Shown here: piece after piece, positions 46,401-61,400 of the stretch
Position numbering within the stretch: position 1 is the stretch's first letter
How the letters are laid out: every line of letters starts with the position of its first letter
Notes under the pieces: generated by a model
What the model was told of the DNA's origin: nothing
Seen by the model: the letters and a program-made list of their open reading frames with translations, nothing else
Database searches by the model: none
Position numbers and translations under genes: made by a program
Assembly (NCBI GenBank): GCA_914767715.1
Contig: OU612066.1
Location: forward strand, 36,430,283-36,494,282
Reading direction: 5' to 3'
Length of the DNA stretch: 64,000 bases
From: Membranipora membranacea
Lineage: Eukaryota > Bryozoa > Gymnolaemata > Cheilostomatida > Membraniporidae

Positions 46401-49400
46401 AATCAATAGTATATCATTTTATGTTAAAAAAGGTGAACCTGGTGCTATATATCGAGCTGATATAATCATTCGTCTTTAAAACATAGGTGGGGAAAAAGTT
46501 TAATCATGGAATAGACATCAAAGAGCGAGAAGTTAGTATCCAACTATCAGTCTTCTCCTAGACGTATCACAGCAGCATACCTTATGACAGTCCATGAGAA
46601 GAATCATAGTCTGCTGTCGGTCCGCCTCAGTAACATTCGGCTGAGTAACAATCTTATCCAGATATTCTCTAACTCTCTGGCTAGCTTTGCACTTCAGTAA
46701 TAACTTTAGTAAGAATGACCTCAGTACAGGGTCAGGGTCCACTACGTCCTCACAGTTAAATATACTGAATCGTCTGGTGCCTCCGCGGAACGTCACACAC
46801 TCGGCTAGCCAGGTGATCACCTCTGTGGAGGGCTCAGAGAGGAAAACCAGCTCAGAGACGAAGCGCATGAAGAACTTATTTAGTCTGGTTCTAAGCCTGA
46901 TAAACTCCTGGTAAGCTACCTCGCTGTGGAGAGTAATTTGAATAGCGGTTGTAATAAATACTTACAATAAACGCCTTGATTAAAGGTCATCAGCATACTA
47001 GCTTACAACAATGATGGGCAATTTAATAATGAAGTGTCAATTTAGCCTGCAAGCAATGTGTTTGGTGTAGTCTTGCTTAGATGGGTACAATAATGAACAA
47101 ATCTACTCGCTCTGAGCATAATGAGGGAAATCTTATGCTTATTCTCATCCTTTTTAGATGTGATGTTGTTACTTACTCGATCTGATCATGTTGAGGCTGG
47201 TAAGTATAATCAGTAGGTATCAGTAAGTCACAGCTATCTTGGCTGCACGTTTGTATCTCAGTGACACAGACATCACAGAGCAGGTGCCCACATGTCAGTC
47301 TGACAGGTGAGTCGAGAGGCCTGTTACATATTGGGCATCTTGTCGGACAATCGCTGTGTAATATATGGAATACATAGAAGCGCATAAAATTTCCAACTTA
47401 TACAGCTTTGTGTCCAATCATGCCTTCCCCTTGTCATTAAATTTAAAAAACTCAATATCATCCAAGTGGAAACATGTCCGTTTAGCTGATAACGTCTTCT
47501 GGGGCCACCACTCATTAACATAAGGATCTCATCATTAAATTCATTAGTGTCGCACACATTTAACAGAAAATAACACAATAAAAAAAAGTGTATGATGATC
47601 ATGATAATAATAATGACTTCATACACATGATGATGAACACTCACCCATAGAGAGTTCTAACTCCTTCTCCAACAATTCCACGGAGACCATTGACAACCTT
47701 CTCAAAATACTCATAAGTCTGAAATTCTGTGCCTCGAAGACCCTATATAAGTCAAATATAAATAAGTTTGAAATAAGCATGAGTTATTCGATCATAATAA
47801 AATAAAAGATAGTTATATTTAGTACTCTTTGCTAAATATTACATTTGAATTTAAACCAAAAGCACATATGCAACGCCTATTGAAGAATGGGACAGGTAGG
47901 TTAATATCCCACATTAGAATATTTTCTTGGTAAAAAATTTCAAGGTCTATGAAATAAAATAATGTAAACAAATTGATGAGTCAACACCATGATATCTTTT
48001 GCAATAAGTAAACAAGACATAGGTTGCCTTATGTTGAGGATAACAGTTTGGACAGCAAGGGTATGTCTAGGATATGTGATATCAACAATTCTACAGTATC
48101 ATAGTACAATTTTACCTTGATGAGTGAGAGAAGTTTGTAGGCCTTCCTCTGACCACGCTCAGGGTTTATCGGACTAGGAATGATCACATGCTCCACATAG
48201 AGTCTCTTAAATATGAGGCGGGTCCATAGATTGCTGAGTTGAAGGAGGAACAAACATTTTGAGCACTATCAGTACAAATATCATCAATTCGCATAGCAAC
48301 CATAGCAGACCCCAAGGCCATCGGTCTTCAACCCTCGAAGTTAAGTTAAGATGCAGACAATAAGTGGGTACCATCGACCTCCAGATTCAAGTAAGAGTAG
48401 GGGATGCAACTAGCTATAACTAACAAACTGACTTACTAATATACTTAACTGAACTTACTAAACTAAATTACTAACCTGCAGACGTTGAGATATTCCTGAT
48501 TACTGTGAGTAGAAGTTATCTGCTCCATCACCCGATCGCACATCATGACCAGATTAACCCATCTCTCAGGGTCTGGTAATAACTCAGGTAGTTTAATATC
48601 AGTCAGGTGATTCAGCAAACACTCCAACACTCTAACCTCACATGGCTACAATATGTATTATATTACTGAGTAAAATGATTCCTATAAGATTTCTTCTGAA
48701 AATTTGATAGTATATTGAAACAGAATTTCACATTTTGCAAGTAGATACATGTTCATGACAACACAGAGCATTGTTCCGCTACCAATTGTGAACAAAATAA
48801 TGAATATGGAAGTACCTGACTATCAACTGTCAATGAAAGCTTTGTGGAACATGAATATGTTTATATTGTATCCCTACCTTATCTGTAGTGATGGCTTTGA
48901 GAGCCTGTGAAGTGATTGGATTAGTCCTGTAGTGAACAGTCAGCGACATCACAGCAGATAGATTATCCATAGTCAGCTTAAGTTCTGAGTAAGCCTGATG
49001 GATGTGGATCAGACGCACCTGATTGATCCCATTACTTTTGATGTGCTGTACTATAGCTTCACATGCGATCTGGTTACAAAAAAAGTAACTGACAAACAAT
49101 AATACAACAACCACCATTCTCAAAAATAGTGAATCACCATTTCATCACTATCTATGTACAATAATGTTTTTCAACTGGATAATTGTACTTGAACTATGTG
49201 TGTTCCCAGGTAAGTGAGAACAGAAGCCGGCTCGAGACCCCCTGAAACAGTGTCAAATGTCACTCAAATGAAACTATGCTGAATATGTGTAGCAAAGAGT
49301 GAGCATGTATCTAGAAAACCTTGACATACCCTGTGTTCTGTAGTGTTGACACAAGGATGTGACATATACACAAAGTCTGTGAGGTAAGAATCAATCATCT

Positions 49401-52400
49401 GAGATCCCAGTCTATCATATCGAGTATCACACAGAAGTTTACCGATTGGTGTAAGTTTATACTGCTCAATAAGGCCATCATCATCGACCAGATCTGAGAA
49501 TGAAACATAGACTGCTGAGATATTTGGTGTCCAATATTTTAGTCAGATAATCATTTTTTCACAAAATATGCTAAGGGAAAGAACAAACCCTAACATACTT
49601 CAGGCTCAGTTGTTTTTCCCAGTGTGCTTCTGCTTACTATTGGCTTACACTACACCCAAGCTTGTCAAATCAGTTTAAATAAAGCATGGAGAGTTTATGA
49701 ACTCGGATTTCAGCCTGGGATTGGAGTCCTGCTGGGGGATAATTTCCCCCCTTTTCTCACGTGCATGAAATGGCTGGCTAAAATTTACTCACTGCCTTCA
49801 CTTTATATAAACTACAGCCTCAGCTGGCTAAAACTTAGTGCTAGCTTTAGTGCATTAAGTCAGCACCAATATGGCTAAAAACCACGTAGCTAACACTGAA
49901 TCCTCTAGGGTGGAATGGTAAATCACTTCTAACCTAAATAAAGGCTAACTGTAGGACATCATAGTATATAATATATACCTGCAATGCTGTCTGAGGAAGC
50001 TCTGATTATCTTATCTATCGTCTCCTTAACCACCCATGAGAAAGGAAACTGTAGTCTGAAATTCTGCTGTCCTTGGCTGATCTCAGCAATGCTGTACATA
50101 CTTGGTAGCTTCTAATGAATGAACATAACATTCTTCATAAGGAGAAATAATGGTCCATACAGCCTTTCACTCGATAATAGACGAAGCGAGCAACATTAAA
50201 CTTAATTATAATTGCTCTTTTTTCATAGCATACAATCATAAATATAGACAGTTTTCTGAACTCTTATTTATGCCTTAATTCGGAGTTTTCCTCTCTCCAG
50301 TTTGGTACTTTTAACCCACGCCACATAGGAAAAACCTGCTGAAAGAGGGTTATCTTGAAAACCGCTTATGTACGGATAAAAATGATTTTTGATTCAGAGT
50401 CTGCACCATTAAAAACCTGCGAGACAGGGTTTCCAAATCATTGGAGGCTTGAATGTTGATAAATCTTAATTTTAGTGACATAACTCGTGAAAAATTCTGC
50501 CAAATAGTCCGCAAAACAGGCAGAAAATGCTATAATTGACTATCCAATTACTAAAATTATTTCCCAAACTATGTCTATAGAAGTTTTTAATGTTGCAGAT
50601 TCTGAATAAAAAATAAGTTTTATCCTATTATAAGCGGTTTTCAATATAACCCTATTTTCAGCACGTTTTTCCTATACGGCGTGGGTTAAAAAGTACCAAA
50701 CTGGAGAGAGGACAACTCCGAATTGAGGCCTAAATCAGAGCTCAGAAAACTGTCTATTGACATCAATGTTAACGGGAACTTTCACACATACGCACACACA
50801 CACACACATATATATATATATTATAGAACAGCGAAATCTTACAGAGATCGCCGGTCCGCTGGAAGCGGATCGTGTTGTGAGATCGTCAAAGTTCAGACCG
50901 AGTTTGTGAGCTTGAGAGAAGAGATCTATCCACAGTGGGTACAGGGGACTGTTAGTAGTAAGTAACTGTAAGTTCATCTGGACATCAGTAAAGGAGATCA
51001 CTGCTGCTAGACTAGGTATGATGAATCTCTCCAGAGAATCCTCCAAAGCGTGTCTAGATAAGGAAAGGTAAACTTACTGGTCAGCACAGTACACTTATGT
51101 CGAGATAAAGTAATGTTACTGCTCTTTAACCCTTCTACTACACTGGAGCATATTCCAGTAAAATTCATGATAAATGATGGATTGTGATTGCTGATTTTTC
51201 GATTGTTAGATGCTATGGTTTCCGAATTTGGTACGATTGTTGATTGCTTCAGGAGTTGATTGTTGCAGATTTTGATTGTTTGGCACTGTGCTTTGCACTT
51301 CGATGGCACAATGAGACACTCATGAAAAATTGAAGGAGGAATCGACAACCCTCTCGGACCATGGAGGTAAATCGTTCAGCATGACAGCCGGCCTAAAATT
51401 CATATTCAATAAGCATCAACTAGAATGGAACATTGTACTGAATTACTGACCGGAGTGTTTCAGATTGTTTCATGTTACTGGCTTTAGCAGCGTCTGTCTT
51501 CACCCAGTGTCCAGGGTTATACTCATCCTGAGCACGTAGTAAGTCGTGTACATGTCTCAGGAATGGTCTCAAGAAATCTGAAAATTCAGCCTGATGTGTA
51601 TGAAACAGCAACATTCAGATGTGCCTAGCTAACAATCACAGTTGAAGTCTTACTTTAGTCAAGTTAAGTTTTAGTTTAGTTGACACTTACGGGACATTCC
51701 AGCTGGAGGGTTCGGAAACTCTTGCGAATCGGTTATTCCTAGCACACTTGCGGTAGCTTTGCCAAATCCTGGGCAACAAAGTTGTATAATTTCACTAAAG
51801 GCAGTCCTTATCTTACCTCTGTTACGCAGCATGAGCTCTTTGATATAGGAGACCCTGTCATACTGCTGGCTTGTTTGTATTGTAGAAACGGCAGCAGGTA
51901 GACATTGTATAATAAAAGGTAACAGGTAGTCATAACTCTCAGTCTTATCTGACTCATAGACAGAGTCTTCTTCTAACTGTATACAAAACAGGAAAGTTGT
52001 GAAATGTACAAGATAATGTCAGGATGATATAGTAAGAAATAGAGTGGTAGAACTCCTGTGTTACTTGGAGTGACAACAACACGTGGCGCATGATTCAGCC
52101 GCATTGTCTTATGTCATCACGTTTTTGTATGGATTATATAGCCACACTGTCATTGATCTGCAGACGGCCAGAACAAACAGATACTTTGAGGTCCGGTTCG
52201 TAGGTTATCGAAAAATCTATGTGTATAGCACATTTTTTCCTTTTTAATTCTCTCAATCAGGATCGATAGTTGTGAGACTTGAATACAAATTTTACCTTGA
52301 GTGAGTGGATTAACTTGCTGATGATCTGACTAGGAGACAGCTGCATACATTTACTCAGTGATGGCAGTTTGATGACTGGCGACCGAGGATCATCTATGTG

Positions 52401-55400
52401 TAAACAACTCCATTTTCCACCTGAAATAACAATACTAAGTTATATGCATAAAATTATTAGCTTAGTTCATGAACCCTGCAAGAGTGGGTGTCATGTGAGT
52501 GGTTCTGCAAACATGGGGGCAACAGAACGGCTATAAATAAAAAGAAATCTGTCACAGCCGCAGCTTGATAGCATGCAGAGCTCATAAATGCATAATCAAT
52601 GTTGTGAGCAGGAAAATGCCTTGTCCCCTTTGAGTCTTTTTTTTTCAGTTTGATCCGAAATGTAGACATGATAATTCTAGCTGTGACAAGCAGCAACTCA
52701 TAACTAACCTTGGTAGCCTGAGAATGTGTGGCCTCTTGGTAGGTTCAGGAGCAGCACAGTATGGGTGTTTGTTTTGACAGCCTCACTCTCACGCTGTATT
52801 ATATAACGAACTGAGTCTAAGAGCTCTGTATTCTCATTGGCTGATTCACACTGTACCAGTAGTATTTTAATAGTGTCTCCGATCTTCTTCTCGTAAAACA
52901 ATCTGGATAAGTCCAATATATTAGTTTTCTAATTCATTTTTCTTGGCAATGGTAATGGTCAATTGTGATATAATAAAGTTTATGGATAAGATCTCCTATA
53001 AATCTAATATTAAATTATTAATAAGCTGAATTGGAATAACATTTGGTTCTTACCTGACAGCATCAGTGAACTGATCCTGTTTGACAAACTGCTTCAGATA
53101 GATATTACGGATGTCTGTGTGAAATCCGTCAGCATGTAGGTTTGTGGTCATTATATCTACATCTTTTGGGTTCATCAGCTCAGCAAAGGATGTCACCTGA
53201 AGAAAAAGGTTCTGTCAATGAAGTCATGACCTGCTTATAAGTTACCCTCACACAGATCCAATAAAAATTTACAAAGAAACACCTTTCTCCTCACAAAATA
53301 TCTTATGCAGAAAGTAGCAGGCTATTGGGACAGGTAAAATGGTTCTCCAATATCCATATCTTTCAATTCTCCCCCCAAACGCTACTCTATCACAGTCATT
53401 CTCAAAATGCGCATAATTTTTTTTTCATCAAGTAAAGATTAACAAATAAAGCAGTAAAGCATGCAATGTAGTTGGTCAACAAGGCTTAATAGGGTCGTTA
53501 TAAAAACTGATCATTCACTGAATCCCTTACCTGTAGAAAAATCGGTTCATAACTTTGGTTCCCTGGACTGACAGGTAGTTGATGCACAAGGCAGTCGTGT
53601 AGCGTCTCATGGAACTGCTGGTCCATGTACATTTCCTGTAGGGATTTAGACTCAGAGTATATCTCAGTTTTATCCAATCGTAATACAGACTCTCCGGTAG
53701 CACATTGTAACAGATGAAATTTCGCTCTCTCGTAGACCTGCAAGAAAATTTAGTAAACATCCAATCCATGTCTCGACGCTTTATAATCGTGAGCTCATTT
53801 GGTGTGCAAAAACAAAGATCCCACCCTACACTCAGCCCAGAATCAGGGGAAATCTCATTAATTTTATATTCAAGCTGACCACTGTAGGTATTCCAAAAGG
53901 TTTGGATACACCCCAACTGAGCTATCAACCCTATATTCAGGGCGTTATTATAACAGTATCCTGAAATCTTCAACAACAAAAATACTAGTATTTACCTTAT
54001 CCTCTATCTGACTTTGGTCCACCTCTTCCTCTTCTCTCTGTACAGAGATAATATCATCAGTAGCTCTCCTAACACATAGAGCAGTAGCCTCACTACTATA
54101 TCCTATAAACACTGTCTGGACCGCTGTGTTCTCAAAATACTGCCTGAAAACAAATGGGAAACTTACTCATTGAGACATTGAACAAAAGCTTACGCCCAGT
54201 AACAAATGGCAGATCATAGTCGCGAGTCAATCTCAAGTCGGCCTATGGATCGCCGAAGCTTTCAGGTTGAGTAATTATATCGTTTTATATACAAATAACA
54301 ACGCCATGTTACATGAAGTAAGGTTACCATTCCACATATTGATGGTAGAATCAAAAGTCATCCCCTTACTGCTTAAACAATGTCCCCGTATTTATACAAA
54401 GCGCAGGCTTTGACCTTTTCTGGCGGTCATCCACAAAAAAATTAAGAACTTGACGGTATTTCACCCTTGATAAACAATCGCTACTGATATCCTGTAAAAT
54501 TTGTTAGATTCAAATGTGACAGCAATCCTGCGCCGCAACAACACTGACCTGTTAGCCAGAGCAGCCTTATCTACCTCCCACAGATACTCGTTGGATATTT
54601 CTCTCCTGTCACATGACTCTACAGGGCACTCCCGAGGTATCCGCTCAGAGAACATGGCCTCCCGACAGCACGCTCCCACAAAGTGAGACAGACAGGGTAG
54701 CTTATATGGCTGGTCTAACACCTCATCGCATCCATCACAGTGTGACGGGCAAACATTCCTGTAATGTTACATTATGTGGTTGGGGGTTCATAAGTTTATC
54801 TGCTATCACAAACGAAGCTCGGTGTGTGAGTTGACAATTCATATATAAAGTCTGGAAAGGTCAGGAATCCTTTCAAGGTCAGCCTGCTGTGATCTGTATC
54901 ATTGAGCCAAATTAATTTTGCTGGGATAGGCGAGTCATGATGGATGCATTTCCTCTTATGAATGATAAATATGGATTCTCTTCATGACAAACCAACAATA
55001 TAAATTAATCATATATGGGAGTGAGCAATGTATCAAGTAACCCATGTTACTAAGTAATCCACTGCACCATCTAATCATCGATTCTCACCTGAAGCGTGTG
55101 TCTGGTCTGACAAACTTTTTCGCCCAACTTTCCAGCCTTTGTTTGACATCCTTCTGATAATTAACCTTGTTATTATCCTCTTTCTGGTCAGGATCCAGTA
55201 GAGAGGTGGCTGAGACGTAGTGTTTCTCTAATCTGTTTATCAGCGGTATTGGGAACTGTGTGTGTACTTTGTTCTTATCTGCTATCACCACAAGCCTAAT
55301 AAAGGAGAATGTTAAGCTTTCGCTACTACTGGCCCATTGTTGAGCTAAGTGGTTATTGTGAGCTTATATTGCATTTACCACACTTTAACGGCAAACAATG

Positions 55401-58400
55401 ACATGGTTTGATAGTATATTCGTGAATAGACAGTTTTCTGAGCTCTTATTTATGGAGGCTTGAATGTTGATAAATCTTAATTTGAGTGACGAAACTCATG
55501 AAAACCTCTGCCAAATTGTCCGCAAAACAGGCAGAATATGCTATAATTGACTATCCAATTACTAAAATTATTTCCCAAACTATGTCCATATGAGTTTTCA
55601 ATGTTGCAGATACTGAATCAAAAAGAATTTTTATCCTATTATAAGCGGTTTTCAAGATAACCCTCTTTTCAGCGCGCTTTTCCTATGCGGGGTGGGTTAA
55701 AAGTACCAAACTGGAGTGAGGACAACTCCGAATTGATGCCTAAATCAGAGCTCAGAAATTTGTCTATAGTAACAAGTATGTTTTTGACCACACTTCTGGT
55801 GCGTATTGGTACTGATAAACTGCTGAGTGAGAGTTGAGCCCCTTTAGAATACATTGATATCTACAAATAAGGACAGACTAACTGGATAATGTTCACTATT
55901 ATTTCTGTGGTGATAAAGTAACAAAGATGTGATGCACTGTACCTACCTGAACTTGTCGTGTACATAAGATTTGACCCGATGGTTACCGAGTCCCACATGT
56001 ACATACTTCCTACCATCCCAGATAGAGAAATACTGGTTCAGCAGATCATATAAACTCTCATATAAATCATCCAGGTTCAATAAGATCACAGGTCGTCCCA
56101 TACCCATACAGGTCTTAATTCTGTTTATGTTGTAGCATATCTACAAGAAAAGTGTGATGATTAAGTTCTGCAAATCGTTCTTAGAAGCAAGTATGATGAA
56201 AGAAGTTGTCAAAGTGACTTAGCAAAGGGAAAACAACAACCATTAACGGTTAACCATTGAGACCCATTTCATTATGATAGCAAATTGATTGCTAATTAGG
56301 AAGCTGCTCAGGACAATGATACAGTGATACAATCAACAGCAATTAATTTTGTTCTTATATAACAAATTCTAAATTATGCAACCTCAAAATATTCCCTGAC
56401 TGCCGCAGCATGTTAATACCTGAGTATAAGAGACATCATCAGAGAATCTGCTACCGAATATAATCTCGGGAGTCTGCTCCTGAGATCGAGTAAACTCATC
56501 TAGGATTATGGGTAATACACTGAGACTCTCTGTGAGAATCAACAAATACCTGCTCTCCATTCTACAAAACAGAACAACAGTGAGGGTGTTATACTACAAC
56601 ATGATGAGGGGCTGCTATGAAACAGATAGTCTATTGGTATGAGGTTTTCTAGGAAATTTGATAGTTGAAAGCGATCAATGACACCATATTGTGTAGTCCT
56701 TTATCAGTCCAGAGCACGGGTTGGATTTCATTTAATGCATTACCCTGACAATGTGTTTTTTTCTTTTATGCGATATGGTCAGGTGGGATCTTAGTATGAC
56801 ATATTGCCTAGAAACTGAATTATAGTATTATTTAGCATACTTACTCTTGTAGTTGAGGGACGTTAGCGGCTAGACTAGATTTGATAAGACCCATAGGATC
56901 GGTGGGTGGGGCAGTACCCCTATCCTCATCATATGTGGGCAAAGTCTCAAGGTTATGTAATTTCTCTCTGAACACGTCCATAGGGTTGAAGTGATCTGTG
57001 TCAAAGCCTCCAAAGTTACGTTTGATACTGTGTTCTAACTGAGCAGATGTGAGTCCCCCTTCAGACCTAGTTGAGAAGTTTACCACCATCTTCATCAAGC
57101 TGTAATATAAGATGCAGGGTGCAGAGACTGCAATGTCACATACGCACAAACTAACTCGTTGCTACAACCTGCAATATATTGTTTCTTGGTCTATGCAGGC
57201 CTTCAACAAGTATGATCCGAGTAAGTAGTCTATATTTGGAGTTAGTCCCACTATCTAGCCGGCAGCGGCTCACCAGTAGGATGGGAACGACCGTGAATGC
57301 AGGCAATTTGGATGTAGCTAGCCAATGAGCTTATCCATTTGTCAAGCAGTGGAGTGAGGTTATCGCTTACCTGTAAAAGTCTCTGAGACCATAGAACTCA
57401 GTAAGCTGCCTCATCTCTGGCTTCTGTGTATCACATATAGCCAGGTAACCTAGTGCTAAATCTGATATATATCTACCAAGATTCTCAGGTATACCATCCT
57501 CAAAACAAATCTCTCTGTAAATCAGTGGACATACAATGTGTATCATCACGTTATGTGTTTTGGGCGCAGTGAGCTAGGTGCAACAATGGCTAGGAGCAGC
57601 ACAATTGGCACAATGGACTGGACTTAGTGTAATTTGATTGTTCAGTGTGCTATGCTGCTCTCCAAAATACAAAGCAATAGACGATTGAAAGATTGCAACC
57701 TGCTGCAGTACACAGCAAACTGGCCCTACACAAAAGTTGCTAGTCCTTTTGTTCCGTCAGGTTTGTTTGTAGAAACGATAGATATGGCAGATTGTATATT
57801 TTGTGGTGGTAAGACATCAGTACCACTGGCAGTCCTTTAGTGCACTCACTTTGCTATCTGCTCCAGTTCATTGTCTTTAGGTGTACCTCTCTGTACAAAG
57901 ATACCACGATTCATCTTAGCTGGATCCAGTGCCCAGTTAGAGATACCGATGAAGGCACACTTCATCCATGGCTCTGCTTTTCTGTTCCCTTCACATCCAT
58001 CCTCCAGTAATGGATGTAGACTCTGCAAAAGAGAGAGTTGTTCAAGATGGTGAACAGATTGAGCTAAACAAAATATTTCTTTGTTGCAAACCAATCAAAA
58101 CAAAACAAGCTGTTTAGGAGAAAATGTTGCCATTTGCGATAATATTAAACGTGTGCCAGTGAAGAACCCTTGCTTATTTAACGATATAAGTAAAAGAGAA
58201 GTATCCTGTATCGGAAAGTTTGGGGCATAGCACTTCGTGATTGGCTGAGGCTTCTTACAATTGTTTCTTGTATTGCACTTCCAGATATACAACATCATAA
58301 CGCAGGGAATGAGAGTTACCTTCCATTATAGGAGGCACTTTTTCCGTCGTCAATAACTCATACCAAGTGGAGCCTGTCTATAATATGCATTGTTCTTTGG

Positions 58401-61400
58401 GTAGCCTTTAAAGTCGAGTCAAGCTAAACTGAGTACAGTTGTATAATCAATTTCTAAAATTACCCAAATCTATGAGTGAGATGATTAATTTCCAGTTCCT
58501 ACCTTGAGCGGCATGTTCTCTGAGTCCTCAGCAAGCCCGACCTCATCAAGAACCACAACAGAGACGTTCTTACTGAGGTCAAGGCCATTCTGGTAGTTGG
58601 CGCAATAATTGAACACAGCCACGATACCAGAAGCAGTGGCATGTCTACTACACTGAAAGGATACCATGTGGGTCTACAAAATAATATATGAGTCCTAGAA
58701 TAAGAGTGTGCACCATTGAACAATAATACAAGTCTGGTTTGCTAGTGGTGTAGGCTTACTAGCTCTCTGTTTTGATGACTCCGTAAGCTGGCAATGTGAG
58801 AATGTAAGAGTGATCTAAAGCTCTTTATCATTATAGTTTAAAAATGTCCCACTGACTAACCTTTTTCATTTGAGAGAACACAGAGCCAAGCTTTGATGTT
58901 CTTCCTTTAGTAGCGTTATCCACTAGAGATTTAGATAGAGATTTAGAGCTGCCTGGTTTTCCCACAAGGAACAGTGGGATTCTGTTTTCTATACACACAA
59001 TCATCATGAACACATTCTCTTTAAGAGCTTTGTTCTTAGCGATATTCTTATGATGCTCTTTATCAATGACCTGCTCTATTAGAGTGTCCTGACAGCTGCA
59101 AAGTAGTAACATATGGAGTTAAAAACATAACGAGAAAAAACCTACAGAAATCAAATCATGTGTCTTCTCATATTACAGATATAGAGCGTAGATGGAAAAA
59201 TGAAATGTGAGTGGAGACTGCACAAATATGACGGTAAAGCAGTTTGTTATGTTATGTAAATGAGGAGCTAGTACAGTACGTTGTAATGCTTATCAAAGAA
59301 GTATTACATACAATGAGAAATACAGGCATAGCATTATAACTACTTACAGCTCAATCTGCTCAAAGAGAAACTGTTTTCCCATTGTATTATCATTATCCCG
59401 AGCTCCGATAACATACTGGAGCTGCTGACTCAGGTAGTCAGCATATTTCTCTCTGGTATCCTGCTCAAGCCTGGCTAGATAGCAGACTCCCAGAGCTAAC
59501 AGTAAACATCGAGATGGGTCATCCTCCTGTATGAACAAAGGATACCATTCATACTGAATTTAAATGTGACAAAGCTTTACTGTCAAAATCATGACCATGC
59601 TACAACAACAATCATTATATGGTTGATGAGAAATTGATCGCCAAGTACTGGGCTAAGTACTGAATATAATTTAAAATGAATTTTGGCCATATTGTATCAC
59701 TGAAAGATAAACAACTTACCCTGAACCTCTCCCTGAACTGTTCAGGATTCAGTTTCCAAGATGGTTCCCTCTGTTTAGGCTCCTCCCCTTCCTCTTCCTC
59801 TGCATCCTCCTCTGGAGGTTCCACTGTTACATCTACAGTTGCATGTCTCTTATCCCAGAGTTTATCCATCGCTGGGAACAGATTCTCTCTCTGATTGTAG
59901 AACCAGTGAGATACATCTAGAAGTCTCTGTATATCTCTCAAACTCACAAAGCTGCACTCATCCTACAGGTGATCAAAAACAAAGACATCTAACCATAACA
60001 TGGGAGAACTAATATTTAAATACTAACAGTTCACATGATGTTTGAGGCCACACCAGCAAATGTTTTTGAAAGTAAAACAATCCAGCTAAAAAATTTAAGT
60101 TTATGATGCTTGTGGATATAATCCTAGTACTCAATGCTCAAGGTTGATATCTAAATAAACTAATCATTCATAAACAGAAACATAATTAATTTTCCATGAA
60201 ACCTTTATGTTCGTCTCGTCTCACGAATACAGACCCATCACTTACCTTCTGTTTCCTCATGAAGTATTGTGTCATGGAGAGAACTTTAGCACATGTAGCA
60301 GTTCTATGAGCAAAATTCAGACCAGGAGGTTCCATAGCTCTGCCCTTATGATTCTGTAAGAACGAGTCAAAAACATAATAGATATTTTAACCCTTCCAAT
60401 CACGCTGACAATGAACCGCAGTAATAATGAAAACTAGATCTGAGAATTGACCACTCACTGATACATTGCCGAGATACTGCAAAGTTCAACCATGGGTTTG
60501 TGTTGGCCTTGTGCCTTGTGTTAGCTCCGCAATGGCAAAGTGACGGCGTTCAGGTTACTTTATAGGGACAATTCAAATGTTTCTCAGAATGTGCATGGCT
60601 ATGCTAATAATATGTACATACAGATTTGACAAGCATCTGTCTGATGTATTGACTCTCGGCATCCCTGGGTAGATCATTTCTGTCGTGTGCGGACTCATCG
60701 CCGCATGGCAGCGAGCCGAAGTCCCAGACTAGAGGCAGCAGGCTCTGAGGCAGAGGCTGTACTCGATACACTAGGTGCCTCATCGGAATCTGACCTGCAA
60801 AGTAATCAACCAGTGGGTCTGTGTTCAACTCAAAAGCTTAATACAAAGGTTGTAACAGAAAGATCGGCCGTTTTATTGTATCATTGACTGGCTTGGTAGT
60901 GGTAGTGGTGGTGGTGGTGGTAGTGACTCGCAATTTACTCAGTAGTTATCAGATTTGTGCATTAAAATGAACCCATTGATTTTAAAACATACCAAATTTA
61001 TCCTTAGTGTCTTTGTCACTGACGTTATACCCGAGTCCAGCTTTCTTTAACTTCTCTATCATAGCCGGAGAATGTCTGCAGGCGCGAAAAAAAGATTCAT
61101 GTTTTAAATCAAAAGTAAATTTCTGATGAAACCTTAAGCTGTCAACATACAGAAGGAGTCAATATGAAAAAGTAAAGGAGGATGTAGGTAGCTGGTAGCA
61201 TAAATTACATAGTTTGATTACAACCTGCCAACATGCAATTCATCTCACCTCTTGTAAGGATTACAGGCAGCGATAATTTTGAGCCCAGTATTTTCTTCCA
61301 GTGGAATTCCCCGCATTCTCCTATCACATAGAATCTCTTTTACTAATCCTATCGAGTCTGTAGTGTTAGCTTCATCTAGGAACAGCATCGTGTACACGAG

